Shown: piece after piece, positions 1 through 6,597 of the stretch
Layout: each line of letters starts with the position of its first letter
Numbering within the stretch: the stretch's first letter is position 1
From: Pseudomonadota bacterium
GTDB taxonomy: Bacteria; Pseudomonadota; Gammaproteobacteria; Burkholderiales; Ferrovaceae
Assembly: GCA_021804705.1 (NCBI GenBank)
Contig: JAJZHC010000051.1
Span: forward strand, 1 to 8,808
Reading direction: 5' to 3'
DNA: 8,808 bases
Notes under the pieces: generated by a model
The model's database searches: none
Seen by the model: only the letters and a program-made list of their open reading frames with translations
Told to the model about the DNA's origin: nothing
Translations under genes and position numbers: made by a program

Positions 1-326
1 TGGCTGCCTTGTCCGCGCGTCCCGACCTGCCGCTGGTGGCGGCCTCCTGTCACGGCGCGGAAGATCTGCGACGCGCCGAGGCGCTGGGGCTCGACTTTGT
101 GGTGTTGGGACCGGTGGCGCCCACGGTATCGCATCCGGATGCGGCTCCGTTGGGGTTTGAGGCGCTGGCACGCCTCGTGGCCGATTGCAGTCTGCCTGTG
201 CTGGGCATTGGCGGACTGGGCCTTTCCGATCTCGAGGCTGCCTGGCGTTCGGGTGCGCACGGCATTGCGTCCATGCGCGCCATCTGGGAGGGCGAGGTTC
301 CGATTCCCAATCGCTTCAGGGCTTAA
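1..326 (+). CDS. TenI/ThiE-like thiamine-phosphate-synthase domain, C-terminal end of a probable Nudix (MutT) fusion protein (partial)
   Basis: The reading frame is open to the left edge (bases 3-8 read Ala-Ala before the TTG at 9), so the 5' end is missing and TTG 9 is probably not the real start. The visible part of about 107 residues is the second half of a TIM-barrel domain of the ThiE/TenI family. It contains SCHGAEDLRRAE, the loop GPVAPTVSHPDAAPLGF, the phosphate-loop-like PVLGIGGLG and the closing GAHGIASMRAIW. In true thiamine phosphate synthases the loop usually reads GPVFPTxTKP with a lysine; here a histidine stands in that place (codon 132-134), as I recall for TenI-like domains fused to MutT/Nudix hydrolases in beta- and gammaproteobacteria. 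The Nudix half is inferred and not visible. ThiE activity is doubtful; a nucleotide-sanitising or regulatory role is as likely. It ends in TAA, overlapping the convergent acyltransferase stop. Confidence 0.8.
   Translation, partial: AALSARPDLPLVAASCHGAEDLRRAEALGLDFVVLGPVAPTVSHPDAAPLGFEALARLVADCSLPVLGIGGLGLSDLEAAWRSGAHGIASMRAIWEGEVPIPNRFRA
323..326. other. Overlapping convergent stop codons in a TTAA palindrome
   Basis: The plus-strand gene stops with TAA at 324-326 and the minus-strand acyltransferase gene stops with TAA at 325-323. The four bases TTAA serve both. No hairpin with a T-run is visible on either side, so any termination signal would lie inside the opposing coding sequence or be Rho-dependent. 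Confidence 0.95.
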
Positions 327-1213
327 TCCAGGGACTGCGGCCAGCGGTAGAAGTAGGGCTCGGCTGCATCAGGCCGGGTGCGAAAGCGCTTGTGGCTCCA
401 GAAATACTGTTCCGGGTAGCGCCGCGCCTGCGCTTCGATGAAGGCGTTCATGCGTTGCACGTCGGCGTTCACGTCGCCGCTGGGAAAGTCCTTCCACGCA
501 GGAAAAAATTCCACTTCATAACCCTGGCAATCCGGCAGCTGGTGGCATACGCAGGGCACCACCACGGCCCCTGTCATCTGGGCAAGCCAGGGCAGCGTCG
601 TGACCGTAGCGGCGGGGATGCCAAAGAACGGCGCAAAAATGGAATCGCGATCACCAAAGTCCATGTCCGGCAGGAAGTACAGGTTGCGCCCGTCGCGAAT
701 GGCGCGAATCAGGGGACGCAGGCCTTTCTTGCGCTCCAGCATGACCACATCGCCCAGGCGATCGCGCGCAGCACGCACCTGCCGATCCACCAGCAGGTTT
801 TTATAAGGCGTAAAAAAACCGACGCCCCGAAAGGCCATGCCCATGCGTGCCCCCTGCATCTCCAGACCCACCAGATGGGGTGTCAGAAAGATGATGGGGC
901 GGCCGTGGGTTTCCGTGCATTCCAGGTTTTTGAGGCGCACCAGCCGTTCGATGCGCGCCCTGGAGGACCACCAGAGAATGCCCAGTTCCAGAACGCTGCG
1001 GATGAGGGCGGCGAGGTGCTGGCGCGCCAGGCGCTTTCGTTCCGCTGCCGAACGCTCGGGAAAGCAGGCGTGGAGGTTGATCAGGGTGGTGCGGGCAAAG
1101 CGCGTCTCTACGGCGATGGCACCCATCAGCCGGGCCAGTGCCTCCAGCGCTGCCAGCGGCAGGAAATGCAGCAGCCACAGCATGGCAAGCCCCAGGCGCG
1201 TTCCCATCATCAT
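323..1213 (-). CDS. lpxL: Lipid A biosynthesis late acyltransferase, LpxL/HtrB family
   Basis: A 296-residue protein, close to the usual length of about 300 for this family. It transfers a secondary acyl chain from acyl-ACP to the lipid A precursor on the cytoplasmic face of the inner membrane. A hydrophobic N-terminal segment (about residues 7-27) would anchor it. The catalytic HX4(D/E) motif is present as H113-LVGL-E118. Other family blocks are NLHACFPE (46-53), YKNLLVDRQVRAARDRLG and the stretch PDMDFGDRDSIFAPFF followed by GIPAATVT. The N-terminus has three consecutive ATG codons (1213-1205), so the exact start is ambiguous by up to two residues; no strong Shine-Dalgarno precedes it. The start lies 6 bases after the ygfZ stop, which suggests cotranscription and possibly translational coupling. 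The sequence does not settle whether it adds lauroyl, myristoyl or another chain, so the symbol denotes the family. No second acyltransferase lies beside it in the window. Confidence 0.9.
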   Translation of the reverse strand: MMMGTRLGLAMLWLLHFLPLAALEALARLMGAIAVETRFARTTLINLHACFPERSAAERKRLARQHLAALIRSVLELGILWWSSRARIERLVRLKNLECTETHGRPIIFLTPHLVGLEMQGARMGMAFRGVGFFTPYKNLLVDRQVRAARDRLGDVVMLERKKGLRPLIRAIRDGRNLYFLPDMDFGDRDSIFAPFFGIPAATVTTLPWLAQMTGAVVVPCVCHQLPDCQGYEVEFFPAWKDFPSGDVNADVQRMNAFIEAQARRYPEQYFWSHKRFRTRPDAAEPYFYRWPQSLD

Positions 1214-1219
1214 CGCGTC

Positions 1220-2152
1220 TTAGTCCAATGCCACGGGGTAGGGCAGGGGCAGCAGTTCCAGAAGGGGGCCCTCGGTACTGCCCAGAGCAAGGGGCCCGTG
1301 CGCCCATGCTTCCAGCTGGATCACCGCCAGCAGTTCGCTTCCCTGAGCGGAGGCGGTCCCCACCAGCACCACTTTTCCTGCAGGTGATCCCGCATGCAAA
1401 AGCTCCTGGCCGATTTCGGGGTGCCCGGCAACCCGAAAACGCAGCAGGCGTCGCTTGACCTTGCCCAGGTAATGGGTCCGGGCCACAATTTCCTGTCCGG
1501 TGTAACAACCCTTCTTGAAACTGACCCCACCGATGAGATCCCAGTTGAGCATCTGCGGAATCCATTCGTCCTGGGTGGCAAGCGTGATTTCCGCAATGCC
1601 TTCGCGCACGGCCGCAGCGGTCCAGTCCTGCAGCGTGCCGGGTTGGCACAGTGGGGCAAGACGCGCCTGCAGCAGGGAGATCGCGGCGGTGGGGCCCGCC
1701 AGCAGCAGGCGTTGGGCTGAGAGGGCCACCCGGGTCAGGCCCTCCTGCTGATCGTGCGTGCCAGGCGCCGGGGCATCGGCGCACCCGGCGGTCTTGAGGG
1801 CGGCGGCGATACCCGGCCCGCACAACCCCAGGCGGGACACTGTGGTGCGCGCATCCTCCAGGGTGGCTTTGGCGCGCAGCACATACATGCGCAGACGCCG
1901 CAGTGCGGGCTCGGCCAGGTCTGCGGAGGCATCGAGCCAGATCTGGCCATCCGTTTGCCACATCAGAAAACTGGCCAGCATGCGCCCCTTGGGCGAACAG
2001 TGTGCCGCCCACAGGGCGCGTGAGCCTTCCAGGGCACCCACATCCTGGGTCAACTGGCCTTGCAGGAAGGTGGCGGACTCGGCACCGGTGACCCGGATCA
2101 GGGTGCGGGCGGAGAGGTCGATGAGGGTGGTGGCGTTGTGCAATTCAATCAT
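1220..2152 (-). CDS. ygfZ: YgfZ/GcvT-domain folate-binding protein for Fe-S cluster enzyme maintenance
   Basis: A 310-residue protein from the chosen ATG at 2152-2150, similar to the family length of about 325. YgfZ (bacterial relative of IBA57/CAF17) is a tetrahydrofolate-binding cytoplasmic protein related to the GcvT aminomethyltransferase fold and needed for some Fe-S enzymes such as MiaB. The signature KGCYTGQEIVAR is intact, with its conserved cysteine at residue 216 (codon 1507-1505). The N-terminal block RVTGAESATFLQGQLTQDV and the block SPKGRMLASF are typical. The frame stays open upstream to 2365, but family similarity begins just after MIELHN and longer versions would overlap ygfX. 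The alternative ATG at 2197-2195 would add 15 residues and place the 2168-2195 dyad inside the gene; it cannot be excluded. Neither start has a good Shine-Dalgarno. The gene is followed closely by the lpxL-type gene. Confidence 0.9.
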   Translation of the reverse strand: MIELHNATTLIDLSARTLIRVTGAESATFLQGQLTQDVGALEGSRALWAAHCSPKGRMLASFLMWQTDGQIWLDASADLAEPALRRLRMYVLRAKATLEDARTTVSRLGLCGPGIAAALKTAGCADAPAPGTHDQQEGLTRVALSAQRLLLAGPTAAISLLQARLAPLCQPGTLQDWTAAAVREGIAEITLATQDEWIPQMLNWDLIGGVSFKKGCYTGQEIVARTHYLGKVKRRLLRFRVAGHPEIGQELLHAGSPAGKVVLVGTASAQGSELLAVIQLEAWAHGPLALGSTEGPLLELLPLPYPVALD

Positions 2153-2167
2153 CTCATGCGTTTGTTT

Positions 2168-2195
2168 GGCGTCGTGATGCGCGGTCACGACCGCC
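2168..2195. promoter_or_regulatory. Inverted repeat (candidate operator or 5'-UTR hairpin) between ygfZ and ygfX
   Basis: GTCGTGA at 2171-2177 and its exact reverse complement TCACGAC at 2185-2191 are separated by 7 bases. The arms extend outward by GGC (2168-2170) and GCC (2193-2195) if base 2192 is bulged. The dyad lies between the divergent starts of ygfZ (2152) and ygfX (2224), where a dimeric regulator could control both genes. In a ygfZ transcript it could also fold as a hairpin ending about 18 bases before the ATG. The core GTGA-N7-TCAC resembles a CRP site, but CRP sites have a 6-base spacer. If ygfZ starts at 2197 the repeat would be coding. No regulator can be assigned. Confidence 0.4.
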
Positions 2196-2223
2196 ATGAT
2201 GACATATTTGCCGACGAAATCGC

Positions 2224-2664
2224 ATGACATCCATCGCGTTCGTCGGGATGGTCCGGGTGTACCTGGGGCCATCCCGAATACTGGCCGGATTCTTGCTGGC
2301 CAGCCATCTGTCAGGCGGTCTTTCCCTGTTGCTGCTGTCCTGGCCGCGGCTTTGGGTCTGGCCACTCCTGCTGCTTTCCGGGGTGCTGCTGGTGCAGGGG
2401 CTGCGCCACGAGGCCTGGCTGTGCAGCGCGCAGAGTGTCGTGCGCCTGGATCTGGCCGGGGACGGCAGGGTGTGCGTTTTCAGGAAAAACGGGCGCAGGG
2501 TGCTCGGTATCGTGTTGCCGGGCTGTTTTGTTGCCCCTGTCATGGTCATCCTGCGCTGGCGCCCCGAGCGGGGCGGGCGGCCCCGTTATTGCATTGTCGC
2601 CAGGGATGCCGCAGACCCCGCCGCGCACCGGATGCTGCGGGTTTTGCTGCGGCATCCGCTATAA
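2224..2664 (+). CDS. ygfX: YgfX-family small inner-membrane protein
   Basis: A 146-residue protein with two hydrophobic segments (about residues 19-38 and 42-60) joined by a short SWPR turn. A soluble C-terminal part follows with the pattern VVRLDLAGDGRVCVF, VLPGCFVAPVMVILRW and RMLRVLLR. This two-helix hairpin followed by a beta-rich tail with a VLPGs-V-P motif is the YgfX (CptA, DUF1434) plan; E. coli YgfX is 135 residues. In enterobacteria YgfX is a membrane partner of SdhE/YgfY and was described as a toxin acting on MreB and FtsZ, a claim later work disputes. Here sdhE is not adjacent. ATG 2224 is taken as start; ATG 2248 would give 138 residues and suits the family length equally well. 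Neither start has a strong ribosome site. It is divergent from ygfZ and its stop codon lies inside the -10 box proposed for purL. Confidence 0.8.
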   Translation: MTSIAFVGMVRVYLGPSRILAGFLLASHLSGGLSLLLLSWPRLWVWPLLLLSGVLLVQGLRHEAWLCSAQSVVRLDLAGDGRVCVFRKNGRRVLGIVLPGCFVAPVMVILRWRPERGGRPRYCIVARDAADPAAHRMLRVLLRHPL

Positions 2665-2665
2665 T
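2660..2665 (+). promoter_or_regulatory. Consensus -10 hexamer (TATAAT), candidate purL promoter
   Basis: A perfect TATAAT spans the last bases of ygfX; the ygfX stop TAA is bases 3-5 of the hexamer. Transcription would start near 2672, giving purL a leader of about 26 bases. No good -35 box is found at 16-18 bases upstream (the sequence there is G-rich), and there is no TG extension. The assignment rests on the hexamer and its position in an otherwise GC-rich region. Confidence 0.5.
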
Positions 2666-2697
2666 GGCAGGCTTCCTGACAGCCCGCTGGTTTCGCC

Positions 2698-5600
2698 ATG
2701 CATTCGGTTCTTCACCTTCGCGGCCCCTTGGCCTTATCTGACTTTCGGGTGCAGCGCCTTCGCGCCCTGTTGGCCCGACAGGGGCTTGCAATCGCCGACC
2801 TTGCGGCCTGGCATGATCATTACCTGGCGCTCGACGCCCCCCTTGGCACCGAAGCGCAGGCGCGCCTGCAGGCCATTCTGACCTACGGTGAAGCCGCGCG
2901 CCCCCTGTCCGGGGCAACGGAGGCCATCATCGTGGTGCCGCGCCTGGGCACGCTCTCGCCCTGGTCCACCAAGGCCACCGACATCCTGCATCACTGTGGC
3001 CTGGAGGGCGTCATCCGTATTGAACGCGGCACCACGTTTCAGATCCGTCTTGGGGAAGGGGTGGCGTCCGGGATGCGGCAACGCCTGATTCCGCATTTGC
3101 ATGACCGCATGACCGAAAGCATCCTGACGGGGTACGACGAAGCGCATCGCCTGTTCGATCCTGCAGCCCCCCAACCCCTGACCACGGTGGACGTGTTGCA
3201 GGGTGGGCGCGCTGCCCTTGTCGAGGCCGACCAGCAACTGGGGCTTGCCCTGGCGCCGGATGAAATCGACTACCTGTTGGCCCTGTTCACGGATGCCGGG
3301 CGCAATCCCACGGATGCCGAACTGTTGATGTTTGCCCAGGCCAACTCAGAGCATTGTCGCCACAAGATTTTCAACGCCTCCTGGAACCTTGACGGGCAGC
3401 CGCAAGCGCAGTCGCTGTTCCAGATGGTGCGGGTTACCCATCAACAGCATCCGGAAGGCACCGTGGTGGCGTATTCGGACAATGCCGCCATTCTGGAGGG
3501 GGGCCTGGCCCGGCGCTTCTTTCCTGATCCCAAGACGGGCCGCTATGGGTATCACGAGGCCACCACCCATTTTCTGGCCAAGGTGGAAACCCACAACCAC
3601 CCCACGGCCATCGCGCCGTTTCCAGGGGCGGCTACCGGCAGCGGGGGCGAAATTCGCGACGAGGGGGCCACCGGCATCGGCGCAAAACCCAAGGCGGGCC
3701 TCACGGGTTTTTCGGTGTCCAACCTGCACATTCCCGATTTTGAACAGCCCTGGGAGCAGGGTACGGGCGCCCGGCCCGCACGCATTGCCTCGGCGCTTTC
3801 CATCATGACCGACGGACCGCTGGGCGGGGCCGCCTTCAATAACGAGTTTGGTCGCCCCAATCTGGCGGGCTACTTTCGCACATTCGAATTGCCCTTCGAC
3901 GGGCGCATGCGCGGTTACCATAAACCCATCATGCTGGCTGGCGGTTTGGGCGCCATCGATGCCCGCCACGCCTTCAAAAAACCCCTGATGCCAGGTTGTC
4001 TGTTCGTGCAGCTTGGGGGGCCTGGCATGCGCATCGGCTTGGGCGGTGGAGCCGCCTCTTCCATGCAAAGCGGCCACAATGCCGAAGATCTCGATTTCGA
4101 TTCGGTGCAGCGGGCCAACCCTGAAATGCAGCGACGTGCTCAGGAAGTGATCGACCGTTGCTGGCAGCTGGGCAACGACAATCCCATTCTGGCCATTCAC
4201 GATGTGGGGGCGGGCGGACTTTCCAACGCCTTTCCCGAACTGGCCCATGATGGTGGTGTGGGTGCCGTGTTCGACCTGCGCAAGATTCCTTCCGAAGAAC
4301 CGGGCATGTCGCCGCGCGAAATCTGGAGCAACGAATCCCAGGAGCGGTACGTGCTGGCCATTCGTCCCGAAAGCCGCACCCTGTTTGAAGCGCTCTGCGC
4401 GCGTGAACGCTGTCCCTTCGCCATCGTGGGGGAAGCCACCGCGGAACATCGCTTGCGCGTGGACGATCCCTTGTTGGGCAGGGCGCCCGTGGACATGGAT
4501 CTTGATGCGCTGCTGGGCAAACCGCCGCGCATGATGCGCGACGCCCAAAGGCCGGCGCTAAACCCGCCGCCGCTCGACCTTGCTGCGGCACAAGCCGATG
4601 TGGCTGGCGCGCTGAAGCGGGTGTTGCGCCTGCCCGGCGTGGCCGACAAGACCTTTCTCATCACCATCGGCGATCGTACCGTGGGCGGGCTGTGCGCGCG
4701 TGACCCGTGCGTGGGTCCCTGGCAGGTGCCGGTGGCCGACGTGGCAGTGACCCTGGCCGATTTTACCGGTCATCGCGGCGAAGCGTTTGCCATTGGCGAG
4801 CGCGCGCCCGTGGCACTGCTCTCGGGCCCGGCCTCGGGGCGCATGGCCGTGGGAGAGGCTGTGACCAACATCGCCGCTGCGGCCATCGATCGTCTTGGCG
4901 ACATTCGCTTGTCCGCCAACTGGATGGCAGCCGCAGGTGCGCCGGGTGAGGATGCCGCCCTGTTCGACACGGTGCAGGCAGTCACGCTCGGGCTGTGCGC
5001 CGAGCTGGGCATCAGCATTCCCGTGGGCAAGGATTCCCTCTCCATGCGTACCGTCTGGCAGGATGGGCAAGGCAAGCATGCCGTGACGGCCCCGCTCTCG
5101 CTCGTGGTCTCGGCTTTTGCCAACTGCCGCGACGTGCGCCGCACGCTGACACCCGAACTGCAATGGGTGGCGGGCGGATCGGTGCTGCTGCTCATCGACC
5201 TTGGGCGCGGCCAGAATCGACTGGGCGCCAGCGCCCTGGCCCAGGTCTATGGCCAGGTGGGCGCGGTGCCTCCCGATCTCGATTCGCCGCAGGACCTGCG
5301 AGCCTTTTTCGTCATCATCCAGTCGCTCAATCGTGAAGGCCGCCTGCTCGCTTATCACGACCGCTCGGATGGCGGGCTGCTGGTCACGCTGGCTGAAATG
5401 CTGTTCTGCTCGCGAAAGGGGGCTACCATCGACCTGTCGACGCTCTCTCCTGCGGCCGACGCGCTGGGTCCGCTGTTCAACGAAGAGCTGGGGGCCGTCA
5501 TTCAGGTGGCACACAGCGAACGCGAAGCCGTGCTCAAGGCCCTGGCTGCCGTGGGACTGGGCGCGTGCACCCATGTGCTGGGCGAGGTCAGCGATGCCGA

Positions 5601-6597
5601 CCGGCTGCATGTCGTGCGCCACGGCGTGACGGTGCTCGATCAGCCGGTCAGCGCCCTTCATCAGGTGTGGTCTGAAACCACCTATCGCATGCAGGCCCTG
5701 CGCGATCACCCCGAATGCGCTGCCGAGGAGCATGCGCGTATTGCGGACCGTACTGACCCTGGCCTCACCTGGACACTGACCTTCGACCCGGACCAGGATG
5801 TGGCAGCCCCCCTGATCAATACCGGGGCGCGCCCGCCGGTGGCCATCCTGCGTGAGCAGGGAGTCAACGGCCAGGTGGAAATGGCGGCCGCTTTTGATCG
5901 TGCCGGGTTCGCCGCGGTGGATGTGCACATGAGCGACATCCTCGCGGGGCGGGTGTCGCTGCAGGACTTCTCGGGATTCGTGGCCTGCGGCGGATTTTCC
6001 TACGGCGATGTGCTGGGTGCGGGAGAGGGATGGGCCAAATCCATTCTTTACAACAACCGGGCACGCGACCAGTTCAGCCAGTTTTTTGCGCGCGGCGACG
6101 TGTTTGCGCTGGGCGTGTGCAATGGCTGCCAGATGATGAGCGCCCTGACCGAACTGATTCCGGGAGCCGAACTCTGGCCGCGTTTCACGCGCAACCGCTC
6201 GGAACAGTTCGAGGCGCGCGTGGCCCTGCTGGAAGTAATGCCGAGCACGTCGATTTTTCTCGATGGCATGGCGGGCAGCCGGCTGCCTGTCCCCGTGGCG
6301 CACGGAGAAGGGCAGGCACGTTTTGCCCAGGAGACAACCCTCGCTGCGGCGCGCGCCCTGGTGGCTTTGCGTTATGTGGATGGACGCGGCGCCGTGGCCA
6401 CCACCTACCCGCAAAATCCCAACGGATCACCCCAGGGCATTGCCGGCATGACCACGCCTGACGGGCGCTTTACCATCTGCATGCCGCATCCGGAACGCGC
6501 CTTTCGCACCGTGCAGCATTCCTGGTCTCCCCGTGAATGGGGCGAGGACGGGCCCTGGATGCGCATGTTCCGCAATGCCCGGTTGTTTGTGGGCTAG
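2698..6597 (+). CDS. purL: Phosphoribosylformylglycinamidine synthase (FGAM synthase), long single-chain form
   Basis: A complete 1299-residue protein, matching the proteobacterial large PurL (about 1295 in Salmonella). It converts FGAR, ATP and glutamine to FGAM in the fourth step of de novo purine synthesis, in the cytoplasm. The N-terminal PurS-like part (about 1-150) is followed by two homologous synthase halves. The first contains FAQANSEHCRHKIFN with catalytic-type His219, ETHNHPTAIAPFPGAATGSG (297-316) and HDVGAGGLSNAFPEL from 501. The second contains GDRTVGGL from 658 and GKDSLSMR from 777. The C-terminal class I glutaminase domain (about 1045-1299) has the triad Cys1141 (GVCNGCQMM), His1264 and Glu1266 (MPHPERAF). 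No key residue is missing. ATG 2698 is the natural start by homology (LHLRGPLALS); there is no obvious Shine-Dalgarno. It is probably transcribed from the -10 box at 2660, with read-through from ygfX possible. Its stop overlaps that of glnE. Confidence 0.98.
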   Translation: MHSVLHLRGPLALSDFRVQRLRALLARQGLAIADLAAWHDHYLALDAPLGTEAQARLQAILTYGEAARPLSGATEAIIVVPRLGTLSPWSTKATDILHHCGLEGVIRIERGTTFQIRLGEGVASGMRQRLIPHLHDRMTESILTGYDEAHRLFDPAAPQPLTTVDVLQGGRAALVEADQQLGLALAPDEIDYLLALFTDAGRNPTDAELLMFAQANSEHCRHKIFNASWNLDGQPQAQSLFQMVRVTHQQHPEGTVVAYSDNAAILEGGLARRFFPDPKTGRYGYHEATTHFLAKVETHNHPTAIAPFPGAATGSGGEIRDEGATGIGAKPKAGLTGFSVSNLHIPDFEQPWEQGTGARPARIASALSIMTDGPLGGAAFNNEFGRPNLAGYFRTFELPFDGRMRGYHKPIMLAGGLGAIDARHAFKKPLMPGCLFVQLGGPGMRIGLGGGAASSMQSGHNAEDLDFDSVQRANPEMQRRAQEVIDRCWQLGNDNPILAIHDVGAGGLSNAFPELAHDGGVGAVFDLRKIPSEEPGMSPREIWSNESQERYVLAIRPESRTLFEALCARERCPFAIVGEATAEHRLRVDDPLLGRAPVDMDLDALLGKPPRMMRDAQRPALNPPPLDLAAAQADVAGALKRVLRLPGVADKTFLITIGDRTVGGLCARDPCVGPWQVPVADVAVTLADFTGHRGEAFAIGERAPVALLSGPASGRMAVGEAVTNIAAAAIDRLGDIRLSANWMAAAGAPGEDAALFDTVQAVTLGLCAELGISIPVGKDSLSMRTVWQDGQGKHAVTAPLSLVVSAFANCRDVRRTLTPELQWVAGGSVLLLIDLGRGQNRLGASALAQVYGQVGAVPPDLDSPQDLRAFFVIIQSLNREGRLLAYHDRSDGGLLVTLAEMLFCSRKGATIDLSTLSPAADALGPLFNEELGAVIQVAHSEREAVLKALAAVGLGACTHVLGEVSDADRLHVVRHGVTVLDQPVSALHQVWSETTYRMQALRDHPECAAEEHARIADRTDPGLTWTLTFDPDQDVAAPLINTGARPPVAILREQGVNGQVEMAAAFDRAGFAAVDVHMSDILAGRVSLQDFSGFVACGGFSYGDVLGAGEGWAKSILYNNRARDQFSQFFARGDVFALGVCNGCQMMSALTELIPGAELWPRFTRNRSEQFEARVALLEVMPSTSIFLDGMAGSRLPVPVAHGEGQARFAQETTLAAARALVALRYVDGRGAVATTYPQNPNGSPQGIAGMTTPDGRFTICMPHPERAFRTVQHSWSPREWGEDGPWMRMFRNARLFVG
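6594..6597. other. Overlapping convergent stop codons in a CTAG palindrome
   Basis: purL ends with TAG at 6595-6597 and the opposing glnE ends with TAG at 6596-6594, sharing the palindrome CTAG. As at 323-326, no spacer and no stem followed by a T-run is present near the junction on either strand. Confidence 0.95.

Noticed and set aside
301..313. Inverted repeat CGATT-CCC-AATCG next to the 323-326 junction, as a possible terminator
   Set aside because: The stem is only 5 bp, lies inside the coding sequence and has no T-run on either side.
185..1387. A 400-codon plus-strand open frame antisense to the acyltransferase gene and ygfZ
   Set aside because: It is the complement of two well-supported genes, has a low-complexity composition rich in His, Gln, Gly and Arg, and shows no domain.
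2171..2191. CRP-type site in the ygfZ/ygfX spacer
   Set aside because: The half-sites GTGA and TCAC are 7 bases apart, whereas CRP sites need 6. It is retained only as an unassigned dyad.
2199..2230. Direct repeat ATGACAT at 2199-2205 and 2224-2230, and ATTT-N7-AAAT at 2206-2220
   Set aside because: These are short matches in an AT-richer pocket and are plausible by chance; nothing else supports a binding site.
2153..2365. An N-terminal extension of YgfZ up to a possible start at 2365
   Set aside because: The added residues look unlike the family and lie over ygfX; YgfZ similarity begins just after the ATG at 2152. Only the ATG at 2197 remains a reasonable alternative.
2665..2697. A PurR operator or riboswitch ahead of purL
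   Set aside because: The 33-base leader has no match to the PurR box and is too short for a purine riboswitch; the only stem (CAGG-CTT-CCTG) is 4 bp.
4558..6414. A 618-codon open frame on the minus strand inside purL, and a 400-codon one at 3346-4548
   Set aside because: Both lie antisense to a complete, motif-rich purL. Long stop-free antisense frames are expected in GC-rich genes, and the translations show no recognisable domain.
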